From contig NZ_LARW01000094.1 of assembly GCF_000971055.1 (NCBI RefSeq), positions 1 through 46,356 on the forward strand: a DNA stretch of 46,356 nt, given 5' to 3'. Position 1 is the stretch's first letter. The number at the start of each line of letters is the position of its first letter. Made by a program: the position numbers and the translations under genes. Under the pieces are notes generated by a model, which did not search any database, was not told the origin of the DNA, and worked only from the letters and a program-made list of their open reading frames with translations. This document shows, one piece after another, positions 34,150 through 43,075 of this stretch. This DNA comes from Sphingomonas sp. SRS2 (lineage in GTDB: Bacteria > Pseudomonadota > Alphaproteobacteria > Sphingomonadales > Sphingomonadaceae).

Positions 34150-35055
34150 TCACATTACTTCCGAATGATCATAGCGACGAGCAAGTTCGATGAAGGCCCT
34201 GAATGCAGCCGAGGGATTTCGTCGATTGGGATAATAGAGGCTCAATGGCGCGAGCGGCGGCGTCCAATCTTGCAGCAGGCGTACGAGCCGACCCGCTTCG
34301 ATATCTTCCCGCACATCGGACTCCATGAAGAAGCCGATGCCGACCCCGTCAAGGACGGCAATGCGTGAGAGGCTGGCTTCGTCGAGCGTGATCGGTCCCT
34401 GAACATCGATCTGGACCGGCTGGCCGGCCTTTTCGAATTGCCAGCGATAACGTCCACCATTGGGCAACCTCACGCGAATGCATGAATGATTGAGCAGATC
34501 GGATGGATCGCGCGGCGTCTCGAAACGCTCGAGGTACGCCGGTGAAGCAACCACGGCATAGCTTCGCGGCCGACCCAGCGGTATTGCGATCATATCGCTG
34601 GGAATGAGATCGGCGCTACGTAGCCCCAGGTCGAAGCCATCGGCCACGACGTCCACCAACCGCCCCTCCGTAACCAGGTCGATGTGAACCTTCGGATAGC
34701 GTCGCACGAACTTCAGAAGGAGCGGTGAGAGAATCTCGCGTGCGGCTGTAGCGAATGCGTTGATGCGCAAGACGCCTGATGGCGTCTCCTGCTGCGACCG
34801 AACCATATCCATGGCATTATGGATGTCTTGGACAGCCGGTCCAATCTGTTCGACGAAGTTGCGGCCTGCATCTGTGAGGGAGACGCTGCGCGTGGTGCGA
34901 TTGAATAGCCGGACGCCAAGCTGCCGCTCCAGCTTGCCTATGGCGTTGCTCAGGGCTGTGGTCGACATCCCCAGTTCAAGGGCTGCCGCACGGAAGGAGG
35001 CGCTCCGGGCAACCGAGAGCACGGCATCCAACTCAATAAGATTATGACGAGACAC
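34150..35055 (-). CDS. LysR-family transcriptional regulator
   Basis: 301 residues with the LysR HTH at residues 8-65 ([53 protein letters not shown]) and the C-terminal effector domain ([20 protein letters not shown]). It starts with GTG 35055 and a weak ribosome site. It is divergent from the NTF2-like/SDR pair with 98 bp between, the classic layout for a LysR regulator controlling its neighbours. It is close to the CrgA/AaeR-type branch by sequence look. Confidence 0.92.
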   Translation of the reverse strand: MSRHNLIELDAVLSVARSASFRAAALELGMSTTALSNAIGKLERQLGVRLFNRTTRSVSLTDAGRNFVEQIGPAVQDIHNAMDMVRSQQETPSGVLRINAFATAAREILSPLLLKFVRRYPKVHIDLVTEGRLVDVVADGFDLGLRSADLIPSDMIAIPLGRPRSYAVVASPAYLERFETPRDPSDLLNHSCIRVRLPNGGRYRWQFEKAGQPVQIDVQGPITLDEASLSRIAVLDGVGIGFFMESDVREDIEAGRLVRLLQDWTPPLAPLSLYYPNRRNPSAAFRAFIELARRYDHSEVM

Positions 35056-35153
35056 TATCCAGCTTACCGCAATACTTCATCCCGCTTTATCCCGATTATC
35101 AGCACAAGGGTCCATGCCTAATTTGGAGCATCTGATTGGTATGACGGAGAAGA

Positions 35154-35486
35154 ATGATGGATATCGAACTGCCCAGGATCATCGCGGAATATTTTGACGC
35201 GGACATCGGAGGAAGCGCCGAAGCGGTTTCGCGGTGCTTCATCGAGAGCGCGGTCGTGAAGGACGAGGGCAACACTTACATTGGGTCGAAGGCGATCCGG
35301 GATTGGAAGGCGGCGTCCTCGAGAAAATATACCTACACGGTCGAACCCGTGGCCATCGCAACCGAAGAGGAGCGTATAGTCGTCACGAGCCACCTCGTGG
35401 GTGACTTCCCCGGGAGCCCGGTCGACCTGCGCTATTTCTTCGATCTCGCTGGCGGAAAGATCGCGCAGCTGGAGATCATGATATGA
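35154..35486 (+). CDS. NTF2-like (SnoaL) small protein
   Basis: 110 residues matching the SnoaL/NTF2-like fold: an N-terminal helix ([16 protein letters not shown]), [26 protein letters not shown] and a C-terminal beta-sheet ending [19 protein letters not shown]. Such proteins are isomerases, dehydratases or binding domains; the function here is unknown. A GGAG ribosome site precedes ATG 35154. It overlaps the SDR gene by ATGA and is probably controlled by the divergent LysR. Confidence 0.82.
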   Translation: MMDIELPRIIAEYFDADIGGSAEAVSRCFIESAVVKDEGNTYIGSKAIRDWKAASSRKYTYTVEPVAIATEEERIVVTSHLVGDFPGSPVDLRYFFDLAGGKIAQLEIMI

Positions 35487-36331
35487 TCCCCTTTCTCACC
35501 TTGGCAGTGAAGCGTGCGCTGATCACGTCCGGTACACGTGGCGCGGGCGCCGCAACGGTCCGTTTGTTTCGGGAACTCGGCGCCGAGGTTTTGACCACTG
35601 CCCGGACGAAACCCGATCCGTTCAGCGACGATATTTTCTTCGCGACCGACCTGGCCACGTCCGAGGGATGCTCGGCCCTCGCCGACGCGGCGCGCGAACG
35701 GCTGGGTCGCGTGGACATCATCGTACATATGCTGGGCGGCTCCACCGCACCGCCGGGAGGATTCGCCGCACTCGGCGATGATGAGTGGTGCAGAGAGCTC
35801 AGTCTCAACCTCATGCCAGCGGTTCGGCTCGATCGCGCGTTAGTTCCTGAAATGGTGTCGCGCGGGGATGGTGTCGTCATCCATGTCACCTCGATCCAGC
35901 GCGAACTTCCTTTACCGGAGGCGACGACCGCCTACGCTGCCGCCAAGGCAGCCTTGTCGACCTACAGCAAAAGCCTGTCGAAACAGGTTTCGCCCAAAGG
36001 CGTCCGGGTTGTGCGGGTTTCCCCGGGCTGGATCGAGACCGAAGCCGCGATGCGATTAGCAGAGCGACTGGGTGCACAACATGGCGGTGACGCGGAGGTG
36101 GGCAAGCAGCGGATCATGGAGTCGCTAGGCGGAATCCCAATCGGTCGGCCCTCGACGCCCGACGAGGTCGCCAGCTTGATAGCTTTCCTCGTTTCCGATC
36201 GCGCGGCCAGTATCACCGGCTCCGAATATGTGATCGACGGGGCACCGTGCCCACGGTCTGAGGAGGCATTCAAAACTTGTCGCCTCGCGTCACCCAGGCC
36301 TTCAACACGACATCGAGCATGGGCCGCCTGA
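35483..36331 (+). CDS. Short-chain dehydrogenase with frameshifted C terminus
   Basis: 282-residue SDR NAD(P)-dependent oxidoreductase. Cofactor motif [12 protein letters not shown], structural HMLGGS, catalytic Ser (VTSIQRE) and Tyr/Lys ([10 protein letters not shown]) are visible, so the catalytic core looks intact. The reading frame passes [12 protein letters not shown], but one base shifted the DNA reads GTVPTV then stop at 36259-36261, the usual SDR ending after IDG. A missing G in the G run at about 36239-36242 would explain the 23-residue extra tail. The upstream active site is unaffected. Confidence 0.88.
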   Translation: MIPFLTLAVKRALITSGTRGAGAATVRLFRELGAEVLTTARTKPDPFSDDIFFATDLATSEGCSALADAARERLGRVDIIVHMLGGSTAPPGGFAALGDDEWCRELSLNLMPAVRLDRALVPEMVSRGDGVVIHVTSIQRELPLPEATTAYAAAKAALSTYSKSLSKQVSPKGVRVVRVSPGWIETEAAMRLAERLGAQHGGDAEVGKQRIMESLGGIPIGRPSTPDEVASLIAFLVSDRAASITGSEYVIDGAPCPRSEEAFKTCRLASPRPSTRHRAWAA

Positions 36332-36397
36332 CCCTCAACGTCATGACCCGGAAAGACACCACCCACAAGAAGGGCCGGCACTTTGATGGAGGCCAGT

Positions 36398-38434
36398 CTA
36401 AAAGTCGGTTTGGAAGCTCAACAGCTTGAACACCCATGAAATCCAGAAGAGCGTGCCGAAGGAGAAGATGAGCAAGAGGCTCCAAAGCCTGGAAACAAGG
36501 CCTCGATTTTTAAAGGCCAGCCAGCCATTGACCGAGGCGAGGAGTACACCACCGGCATAAGCGGCGAGCGTCAGCGTCGACGTTGCAATGACCTGGATGT
36601 CGATCGTATCAGGGTCTGCCGTGAAGGTCATCACCGGCTCAATTATCCTCAGCCATATGGTGGGCACGATCACACCAGCAAGCGCGGCCAGCCAGAGACA
36701 GAAATAGACGCGTCGGTCCGTCGCAGCCAGCACCGCCGGGATGCCGAAATAACGACGCCCCACACCGATCGCCGGCAAGGCCACGATCATCAGCAGCAGA
36801 ACGGCGAACGCGCCTTGCGAAAGCGGGCCTAGCCAGAGCGTCGATTTCCACCATGGCAACCGGTCCCAGACGACCATCGGCGCATAGTCATCGACGCTGA
36901 AGCGGCTGGGTCGACCATCGACCATCTGTGCCGCCAGCCGCTCCCTGCCGTGCAGGTCGCGCCAGACGAACGGTGCTATTTCACGCCATTGCTTCGGCAC
37001 GCCGTCGGGACCGGTAAGGTCGGCGATCACCAGATTGCCGTTGTCATCGACATCGACGACGGTCTGGTGCCTGAAACCGTTGATCGCAAGAAAATTGCTG
37101 GCCGAACGATCGCTCAACTCATAGCGACCGACCATCGCCCGAGCATGCCGAAGGGCCGTCTCGCGATCGATCCGACGATCGATTTCAACGGCCGGGAAGT
37201 AGCGATCGGCGAAAGCTTTGAACAAGGTAGCGCGCAGAATGTCCGCCGCGCCATCTCGGCCCGTGCTGTTGAATGAAACGAAGATCCCAACATGATCGTC
37301 GATAAAGAGGTTGAGCTGGCTATGGAAAAAGCGGGTGTCGCCATCATGCATGATGACCCGGTGGCCGTTGATGTCATGCTGATAAAAGCCGAGGCCCATG
37401 CCGTGCAGCGGTGGTAGCAGCGGATATGTCGCCCTGTGCATCATCCGGGCGGTTTCAGGCCGCAGGATGCGATCTGCTCCCAACGCGCCATCATTCAGAT
37501 GCGCCATCATGAAACGAGCGATATCCGGCGCGGTCGATGCCATCGCACCGGCCGGGCGATGGAGTGAATATTCGTAGGGAAATGAGCTGCCCGCGCCCGA
37601 CAAATAGGCTTTGGAGAGATCTTTCGCCAGTTGCGCCGGTATCGGCTGACGAATCGTTGATCGCGTCATCTGGAGCGGCCGAAGGATGTGACGCTCGATA
37701 TAATCGTCGAAGGGCTCACCCGAAACGCGCTCGACGATGTAGCCAGCCAAGGCTGTCGCATAGTTCGAATAGGTCGGTGTCGTTCCCGGCGCGTAGATCC
37801 GGCTCGGCACCCAGCGCTTCACAGTGGCGCCAAGATCGGTCCCATTTGCCCGGGCGCTGAACAGATCGCGCATCACGAGTTCGAAACCCGCTGTATGGGT
37901 CATCAGGTTGCGCATCGTGAGCGGCTTGCCCCGATAGGGCGGGATTCTGAAATCCAGGTAGCGATTGATATCGGCATCGAGATCGATCTTTCCCGCCTCG
38001 ACCTGCTGCATAACCGCGGTCCAGGTGAACAGCTTGGAGATCGAGGCGATCCGGAAAAGATGGCGGTCGGCATCGACGGGCAAGCGCTGCGCGACGTCCG
38101 CATAGCCATAGCCCTTGGTCAGGACGATCTGGCCATTGCTGACGATCGCGACGGTCGCACCGGCGATATCGCTGCGGGGGAGAGCGAGCGACATGAAGCC
38201 GTCCAGCCAGGGCTCGACATCGGCTCTGTCGAGCCTACGCGTTCCTATCGGCTTGCCCTCCGCGACCTTCGAGTCGGCGCCATGGCTCGCAATCGACGAC
38301 GCATGAACGGGCGCACCGGCGATCAGGCAGCCGAAGAGCGCGAGCAAGATGATCCCGAACAGCCGGCGGGGTGCAGCTTCGGCGAGCATCATGCGGCTCA
38401 ATCCCGCCGGCGGCCGGTTCTTCAACAACTGCAT
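36398..38434 (-). CDS. Membrane-anchored serine hydrolase (beta-lactamase/class C family)
   Basis: 678 residues. An N-terminal signal-like segment (RRLFGIILLALFGCLIAG) precedes a serine hydrolase domain with S131-I-S-K134 (FRIASISKLFTW), the YSN motif (PTYSNYATAL) and HDG (VIMHDGDTRFFHS). The C-terminal 150 residues contain about four membrane helices (GAFAVLLLMIVALPAIGVG, FCLWLAALAGVIVPTIW and others). This is a penicillin-binding or esterase-like domain held at the inner membrane facing the periplasm. Its ATG at 38434 overlaps the OPT stop by 13 bases. It ends the peptide-catabolism operon and may hydrolyse a peptide or D-amino-acid substrate (inference). Confidence 0.86.
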   Translation of the reverse strand: MQLLKNRPPAGLSRMMLAEAAPRRLFGIILLALFGCLIAGAPVHASSIASHGADSKVAEGKPIGTRRLDRADVEPWLDGFMSLALPRSDIAGATVAIVSNGQIVLTKGYGYADVAQRLPVDADRHLFRIASISKLFTWTAVMQQVEAGKIDLDADINRYLDFRIPPYRGKPLTMRNLMTHTAGFELVMRDLFSARANGTDLGATVKRWVPSRIYAPGTTPTYSNYATALAGYIVERVSGEPFDDYIERHILRPLQMTRSTIRQPIPAQLAKDLSKAYLSGAGSSFPYEYSLHRPAGAMASTAPDIARFMMAHLNDGALGADRILRPETARMMHRATYPLLPPLHGMGLGFYQHDINGHRVIMHDGDTRFFHSQLNLFIDDHVGIFVSFNSTGRDGAADILRATLFKAFADRYFPAVEIDRRIDRETALRHARAMVGRYELSDRSASNFLAINGFRHQTVVDVDDNGNLVIADLTGPDGVPKQWREIAPFVWRDLHGRERLAAQMVDGRPSRFSVDDYAPMVVWDRLPWWKSTLWLGPLSQGAFAVLLLMIVALPAIGVGRRYFGIPAVLAATDRRVYFCLWLAALAGVIVPTIWLRIIEPVMTFTADPDTIDIQVIATSTLTLAAYAGGVLLASVNGWLAFKNRGLVSRLWSLLLIFSFGTLFWISWVFKLLSFQTDF

Positions 38435-40377
38435 CGTATCGTTTTCCGATAGAGAGCGAGAGCGGTGCCGGCGAACAGCAGCAGGCCGATCGCCAGCGCG
38501 GCGCTGGAGAATGCCGGCGGCATGATCGCGAGCGGGTCGCCCGATCCGCTGAAAGCAATGATCCCGGCGAAGGCGACACCCCAAAGGCTCTCGCCCACGA
38601 TCATGCCGGTGGCCGTCAAAATGCCCATGCGCTTCGCCATGTCGGGATTTGGAGTGCGCCCCGCCCGCCGGTCGTAGAACCAACCCACGATCGAGCCGAT
38701 GACCACGGGCATGATCACCGTCATGGGCAGGTAGATGCCGATCCCCACGGCGAGCGGCGGGAAACGCAGCAGCTTTGCCCGCCCCAAGGCTTCGTCCAGC
38801 AGCACGAAGCCAACGCCGGCGGCGGCGCCATATTGGATCATTGGCCAGTTCAGATTCCCGCCCAGCCCGCCCTGCGCCAATGCGGAGATCAGCCCCGCCT
38901 GCGGCGCCGACAGGGCATTCGGGCCCGCATTTGGCGCACCGACGAAGCCGAAGGCGGTGTTGAGGAGGTCGAGCACCGGAGCCACGATCAGGCTACCGAA
39001 GATCACGCCGATGACGAGCGCCACCTGTTGCCGCCACGGCGTTGCACCGACGAGCTGGCCGGTCTTCAGATCCTGAAGATTGTCGTTGGAGATCGTCGCG
39101 ACGCCGAAGACGACCCCGGTGACGATGAGCGCATAGGCGATGAGCGCCTGTTGGGTGTCCGGCGGGTTGTCCCGGCCGAACAGGCCCGCGAGCATCAGCG
39201 CCGCGGCCAGCACCGCCAGGATGCCCACCGCCGAGATCGGCGAGTTAGATGCGCCGATGAGGCCCGCCATGTAGCCACAGACGGCGGCGATCAACAGCCC
39301 CAGGACAAGGACGAAGATCAGCGCGCCCGCAACCAGAAGCATCGCGGAGCCCTCCAGCGGGCCGCCGGCGAGCAGCGACCAGAGCAGCCAGGCGATCGGG
39401 ATCATCAAGGCGGCCGCGCCGCCGAGGACGACGGTGATCGGCATGTCCCGCTCTTCCAGTGGCAATGTCGCGCCGCTGGCGCGTGCCCGATTGGCGGCGA
39501 AGGCGGAGGCTATACCGCCAAGGACAGGCCGCGCGATCCTGATGAGCGTCCACAGCGCGCCCACGCCGATCACGCCGGCCCCGAAGAAGCGGATGTCCTG
39601 ACGGAAGACCGTCGTCACCCAACTCGCCAGATCGCCGGCCATGGGCTGCTGGGCGGTGAGGATCGGCAGCAGGATCCACCACGCCGTGACCAGACCCAGA
39701 AGCTGTGCGAGCCCGACCGAAAGACCGACGAGGTGCCCGACCCCTAACAGGGCAAAAGACAGCCCGCCGGAGATGCCGGTGGCGCCCGCGCCGACCCGGA
39801 ACCAGTTGGCGGCTTCGCCGGCCACCAATCTGGTCTGGGTGAGGATCGCGAAGCCCGTCGATGCGAGGCTCGCGTTGACGAGGAGGCGGAGGCCATGGCG
39901 GCTCTCTTCGGCACCCGCTTCGGTAGCCGAACCGACCTTCAGCACCTCGGCGGCGGCAACTCCCTCCGGGTAAGGCAGGTCGCTATTCACGACCAGCGCC
40001 CGTCGCAGTGGCACCGAGAACAGGACGCCCAATATACCGCCGAGCATCGTGATCGCGGCCGTCGTGACATAGGGGAAGCCGTGCCACCAGCCGATGATCA
40101 CGAGGCCGGGAAGCACGAAGATGATCGCCGCGAGCGTGCCTGCCGCGCTGGCGATGGTCTGGACGATGTTATTCTCGAGGATGTTGGCGCCTGGCAGATA
40201 GCGGAGCACCGCCATCGCGACGACCGCCGCCGGGATCGACGTCGCAAAGGTAAGGCCCACCTTCAGCCCGAGATAGACGTTAGCCGCCGTGAAGAGGAGC
40301 GTGATAAGACCGCCCAGCACGATCGCACGCAGCGTGAGCTCCCCGCCCGCGGCACGCACGACATTCACAGCCGACAC
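38422..40377 (-). CDS. OPT-family oligopeptide transporter
   Basis: 651-residue transporter of the OPT family with about 16 hydrophobic segments and the family blocks LFTAANVYLGLKVGLTFATSIPAA, NSDLPYPEGVAAAEVLKVG and ISNDNLQDLKTGQLVGATPWRQQ (here cited in parts). It imports peptides or metal-peptide complexes. The start is problematic: frame similarity begins at a GTG at 40377, but codons upstream in the frame look like coding sequence, with no start. An out-of-frame ATG at 40424 with a fair ribosome site opens a 19-residue frame that stops at 40365. A one-base N-terminal frameshift or a leader peptide would explain this. Confidence 0.88.
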   Translation of the reverse strand: MSAVNVVRAAGGELTLRAIVLGGLITLLFTAANVYLGLKVGLTFATSIPAAVVAMAVLRYLPGANILENNIVQTIASAAGTLAAIIFVLPGLVIIGWWHGFPYVTTAAITMLGGILGVLFSVPLRRALVVNSDLPYPEGVAAAEVLKVGSATEAGAEESRHGLRLLVNASLASTGFAILTQTRLVAGEAANWFRVGAGATGISGGLSFALLGVGHLVGLSVGLAQLLGLVTAWWILLPILTAQQPMAGDLASWVTTVFRQDIRFFGAGVIGVGALWTLIRIARPVLGGIASAFAANRARASGATLPLEERDMPITVVLGGAAALMIPIAWLLWSLLAGGPLEGSAMLLVAGALIFVLVLGLLIAAVCGYMAGLIGASNSPISAVGILAVLAAALMLAGLFGRDNPPDTQQALIAYALIVTGVVFGVATISNDNLQDLKTGQLVGATPWRQQVALVIGVIFGSLIVAPVLDLLNTAFGFVGAPNAGPNALSAPQAGLISALAQGGLGGNLNWPMIQYGAAAGVGFVLLDEALGRAKLLRFPPLAVGIGIYLPMTVIMPVVIGSIVGWFYDRRAGRTPNPDMAKRMGILTATGMIVGESLWGVAFAGIIAFSGSGDPLAIMPPAFSSAALAIGLLLFAGTALALYRKTIRCSC

Positions 40378-40489
40378 ATCATCGTGGGCAGGGCGGTGCC
40401 CAGGTCCGTCATTCGAACGCTCATTGACTTATCCCGCCTGTTCTTGCGGCTTCCCGCGCTCCTGGCCCGTGCGATTCCAGACAACATGC

Positions 40490-42553
40490 CTAGCGGGCCG
40501 CTTTACCGGTCCAGCGATCGAGCCAGCCGATCACTTCACCATACCACCGGCGCGAATTCTGGGGCGTAAGCACCCAGTGGTTCTCGTTGGGAAACACGAG
40601 CAGGCGCGACGGGATGTTCCGCCGCTGAAGAGCCGTGAATGCCGCGATCCCCTGGCTGTAGGGGATGCGGTAATCCTTTTCCCCGGTGATCACGAGCTGC
40701 GGAGTTTTCCACTTGTCGACATGGTTCACCGGGTTCCATTTCTCGAATGCAGCCGGATCCTCATGATAGGCCACGCCGCCATAATCCCATTCGGGAAACC
40801 ACAGCTCTTCCGTCTCATAGGCCACGGCGCGCATGTCGAAGATCCCGTCATGCTGCACGATGCATTTGAATCGATCCGGCCAACGCCCCTCGATCCAGTT
40901 CATCATATAGCCGCCAAAGGAGGGCCCCAGCGCGCATACATTCTTCTCGTCGAGCCACGAAAATTGCTGCGCCGCGGCGGCAAGCCCCTTCTGCAGATCG
41001 TCGAGCGGCCAGCCGCCCCAATTATTTCGGATGCTGTCGGTGAATGCCTGACCATAGCCGGTCGACCCGTGGAAATCGACTGCGACCAGTCCATATCCGG
41101 CGCCTGCGAACAACGCCGGATTCCAGCGATAGGACCAGCTGTTGTTGCTCGTGCTCTGCGGGCCGCCATGGACGACATAGGCGATCGGCACCTTGGCCGC
41201 CGCATCATGAGGCTTCACCGCATAGCCCCAAACGGTATCGCCCTGGGCACCGTTGAAATGGAATTTGGTGACCTGCGGCAGATCGATGCCAGCGAGTCTG
41301 CCGGCGTTGACGGCGGTCAACCGCTGCGGTGCCGCCCTTCTGTCGGTTATGCGATAGAAATCGTCCGGCGCCGTCAGGCTGTTCATCGACACGATCGCGC
41401 CCGACCGCGTGACCGCGACCGCGGCGACGGTGCCATCGCCCGTCAGGCGGGTGACCGCGCCACTTCGCGCATCGACTCGCCAGAGCGGAGTTTCCTGCGT
41501 GTCCCCCGCTGTGACGTAGAGCGACGCGGAATCGTGCGCCCAGGCGATCGAGCCGATCGAGCGATCCCACCGCTCGGTGAGCGACGTCGTCTGACCTGTT
41601 GCAAGGTCGCGTACCGTCAGCACCTGGCGATCCGCTTCATAGCCGGGACGACGCATGGCGAGCCAGGCGAGTTTGCGTCCGTCGGGTGATACGCTCGGCT
41701 GAGTATCGGTGGCCTTGTTGCCGGCCGTCAGGTTGATCGGTGCCCGGCTGCCATCGGCGGGCGCCGCAAAGATGTCCAGATTGGTGGAAAGCGCTTCGAT
41801 CCGGCCCGCTTCGCGCATCGCGAAATAGACGGTGCGGCCGTCCGGGCTCCAGGCCAGTTCCTCGCTGTCGCCGAACGGCCTTGAGGGCGTATCGCCGACG
41901 AGGCCGCCGACGATGGCGCGGCCATTACCCGGCGCCGCTCCCCCGGCGAACGGCACGACGAAGAGCTGCTGACGCTCGTGATTGCTCCACGCATCCCAGT
42001 GTCGGACGAACAGCTGATCATAGACGCGCGCATCGCCGGCATAGGGGCTCTTCTTTTCCAAGGCCGGTTCTAGTGTCGGAGCGCCGGCTTTGCGATCGGC
42101 CCAGATCAAGATCCGGTCGCCGGTCGGCGCCACCTTGAACCCGTTCATGCCGCCCATGAAATCGGTCACCCGATGCGGCGTGCCACCGGTTATCGGCACC
42201 GCCCAAACCGCATCTTCGCCGCCGCTGTCAGAGCTGAAATAGACGGTTTCGCCGACGATCTGCGGATTCTTCTCGTTGGTCTCGGGGGCGGCCGCAAGCG
42301 TGGTCGGCCTGGCATCGCGCCGCGACAGATCGAGTTTCCACAGGTCGTAGCGGCCCTTGTTCGCGGCGAGGTCGGTTTCGCGTTGTGCCCAGACGAGCCA
42401 GCGGCCGTCCGCCGACACCACCGGCGCGCCGATCCTGCTGAGCATGACGACGTCGTCGATCGTCAGCGGCCTCGCTGCGAGAGGCGCGGATATAAGCGCT
42501 ATCAGCGCGGCCAAAGCCGAAGCAGCGCCTTTACATGCCGTCGCACGGTGCAT
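40490..42553 (-). CDS. S9-family dipeptidyl aminopeptidase/prolyl oligopeptidase-like
   Basis: 687 residues with a signal peptide (ACKGAASALAALIALISAPLAA). An N-terminal propeller (RWLVWAQRETDLAANKG, SPDGRTVYFAMREAG, ATDTQPSVSPDGRKLAWLAM) precedes the alpha/beta-hydrolase domain with VVHGGPQST, the nucleophile GPSFGGYMMN (Ser), Asp in VITGEKDYRIPY and His in FPNENHWVL. It is a secreted exopeptidase that trims peptides, probably periplasmic. The start ATG 42553 has AAGGA 7 nt upstream; longer starts lie in the preceding pseudogene. It follows the asparaginase remnant by 34 nt in the same operon. Confidence 0.92.
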   Translation of the reverse strand: MHRATACKGAASALAALIALISAPLAARPLTIDDVVMLSRIGAPVVSADGRWLVWAQRETDLAANKGRYDLWKLDLSRRDARPTTLAAAPETNEKNPQIVGETVYFSSDSGGEDAVWAVPITGGTPHRVTDFMGGMNGFKVAPTGDRILIWADRKAGAPTLEPALEKKSPYAGDARVYDQLFVRHWDAWSNHERQQLFVVPFAGGAAPGNGRAIVGGLVGDTPSRPFGDSEELAWSPDGRTVYFAMREAGRIEALSTNLDIFAAPADGSRAPINLTAGNKATDTQPSVSPDGRKLAWLAMRRPGYEADRQVLTVRDLATGQTTSLTERWDRSIGSIAWAHDSASLYVTAGDTQETPLWRVDARSGAVTRLTGDGTVAAVAVTRSGAIVSMNSLTAPDDFYRITDRRAAPQRLTAVNAGRLAGIDLPQVTKFHFNGAQGDTVWGYAVKPHDAAAKVPIAYVVHGGPQSTSNNSWSYRWNPALFAGAGYGLVAVDFHGSTGYGQAFTDSIRNNWGGWPLDDLQKGLAAAAQQFSWLDEKNVCALGPSFGGYMMNWIEGRWPDRFKCIVQHDGIFDMRAVAYETEELWFPEWDYGGVAYHEDPAAFEKWNPVNHVDKWKTPQLVITGEKDYRIPYSQGIAAFTALQRRNIPSRLLVFPNENHWVLTPQNSRRWYGEVIGWLDRWTGKAAR

Positions 42554-42587
42554 GCCTGGTTCCTTCCGAACCTCCCCCATCATTTGG

Positions 42588-43075
42588 TCAGAATGCATCG
42601 AACAGGGCCTGATCGACCGGTACCCCGGCAGCGAGAGCGACCATCGTCAGCATCCTCGCCTTGGCGGGATTGGGCGCGGTCCGTCGATCACCAGATCGAG
42701 GAGAAACCCGGTCTCCTCCATCGTGTCGGTGCCATGGGTGACGACGACGCCGGTTACGCCCGGATCGGCGAAGCTGGCGCGGATCGCCGTCACCAACGCC
42801 GACCAGTCCGCTCGGGTCAGGTTGCTCAACCCGCCATTGGCGACGTCCTTCACCTCCACCCGCACCTGTCGGTCGAGATGGAGTTGCTCGACCAGCTCCT
42901 CGCCCGAAAGCGCACGCTCCGATCCGCTCGCGATCGTGCCTCCGGTGGCGAGCACGACGATATGAGGGACGGCCGCATGGCTTGCCGGTGCGGGGGCCGC
43001 TACGGTCGCGTTCGGCGACGCAAGCAACGCTATCCCGAGCAGGCCGAGACAGGCCCACGCGCTGTTTCGCTTCAC
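42588..43075 (-). pseudogene. Type II L-asparaginase pseudogene (middle deleted)
   Basis: The N-terminal part (43075 down to about 42675) reads a signal peptide (WACLGLLGIALLASPNATVA) and asparaginase motifs PHIVVLATGGTIASGSERAL and VVVTHGTDTMEETGFLLDLV. After about 133 residues the frame jumps: the bases up to 42588 code, in another frame, for NPAKARMLTMVALAAG, the family's C-terminal helix. Intact type II asparaginases have about 350 residues; roughly 185 are missing, including the Lys of the active site. Loss is out of frame, so no active enzyme is expected. It overlaps the upstream S9 gene by 4 nt, as in an operon. Confidence 0.82.

Noticed and set aside
21571-43075. Lasso-peptide system (isopeptidase, TonB receptor)
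   Set aside because: The S9 peptidase and receptor are on separate loci, and no precursor peptide, B or C maturation gene is visible.
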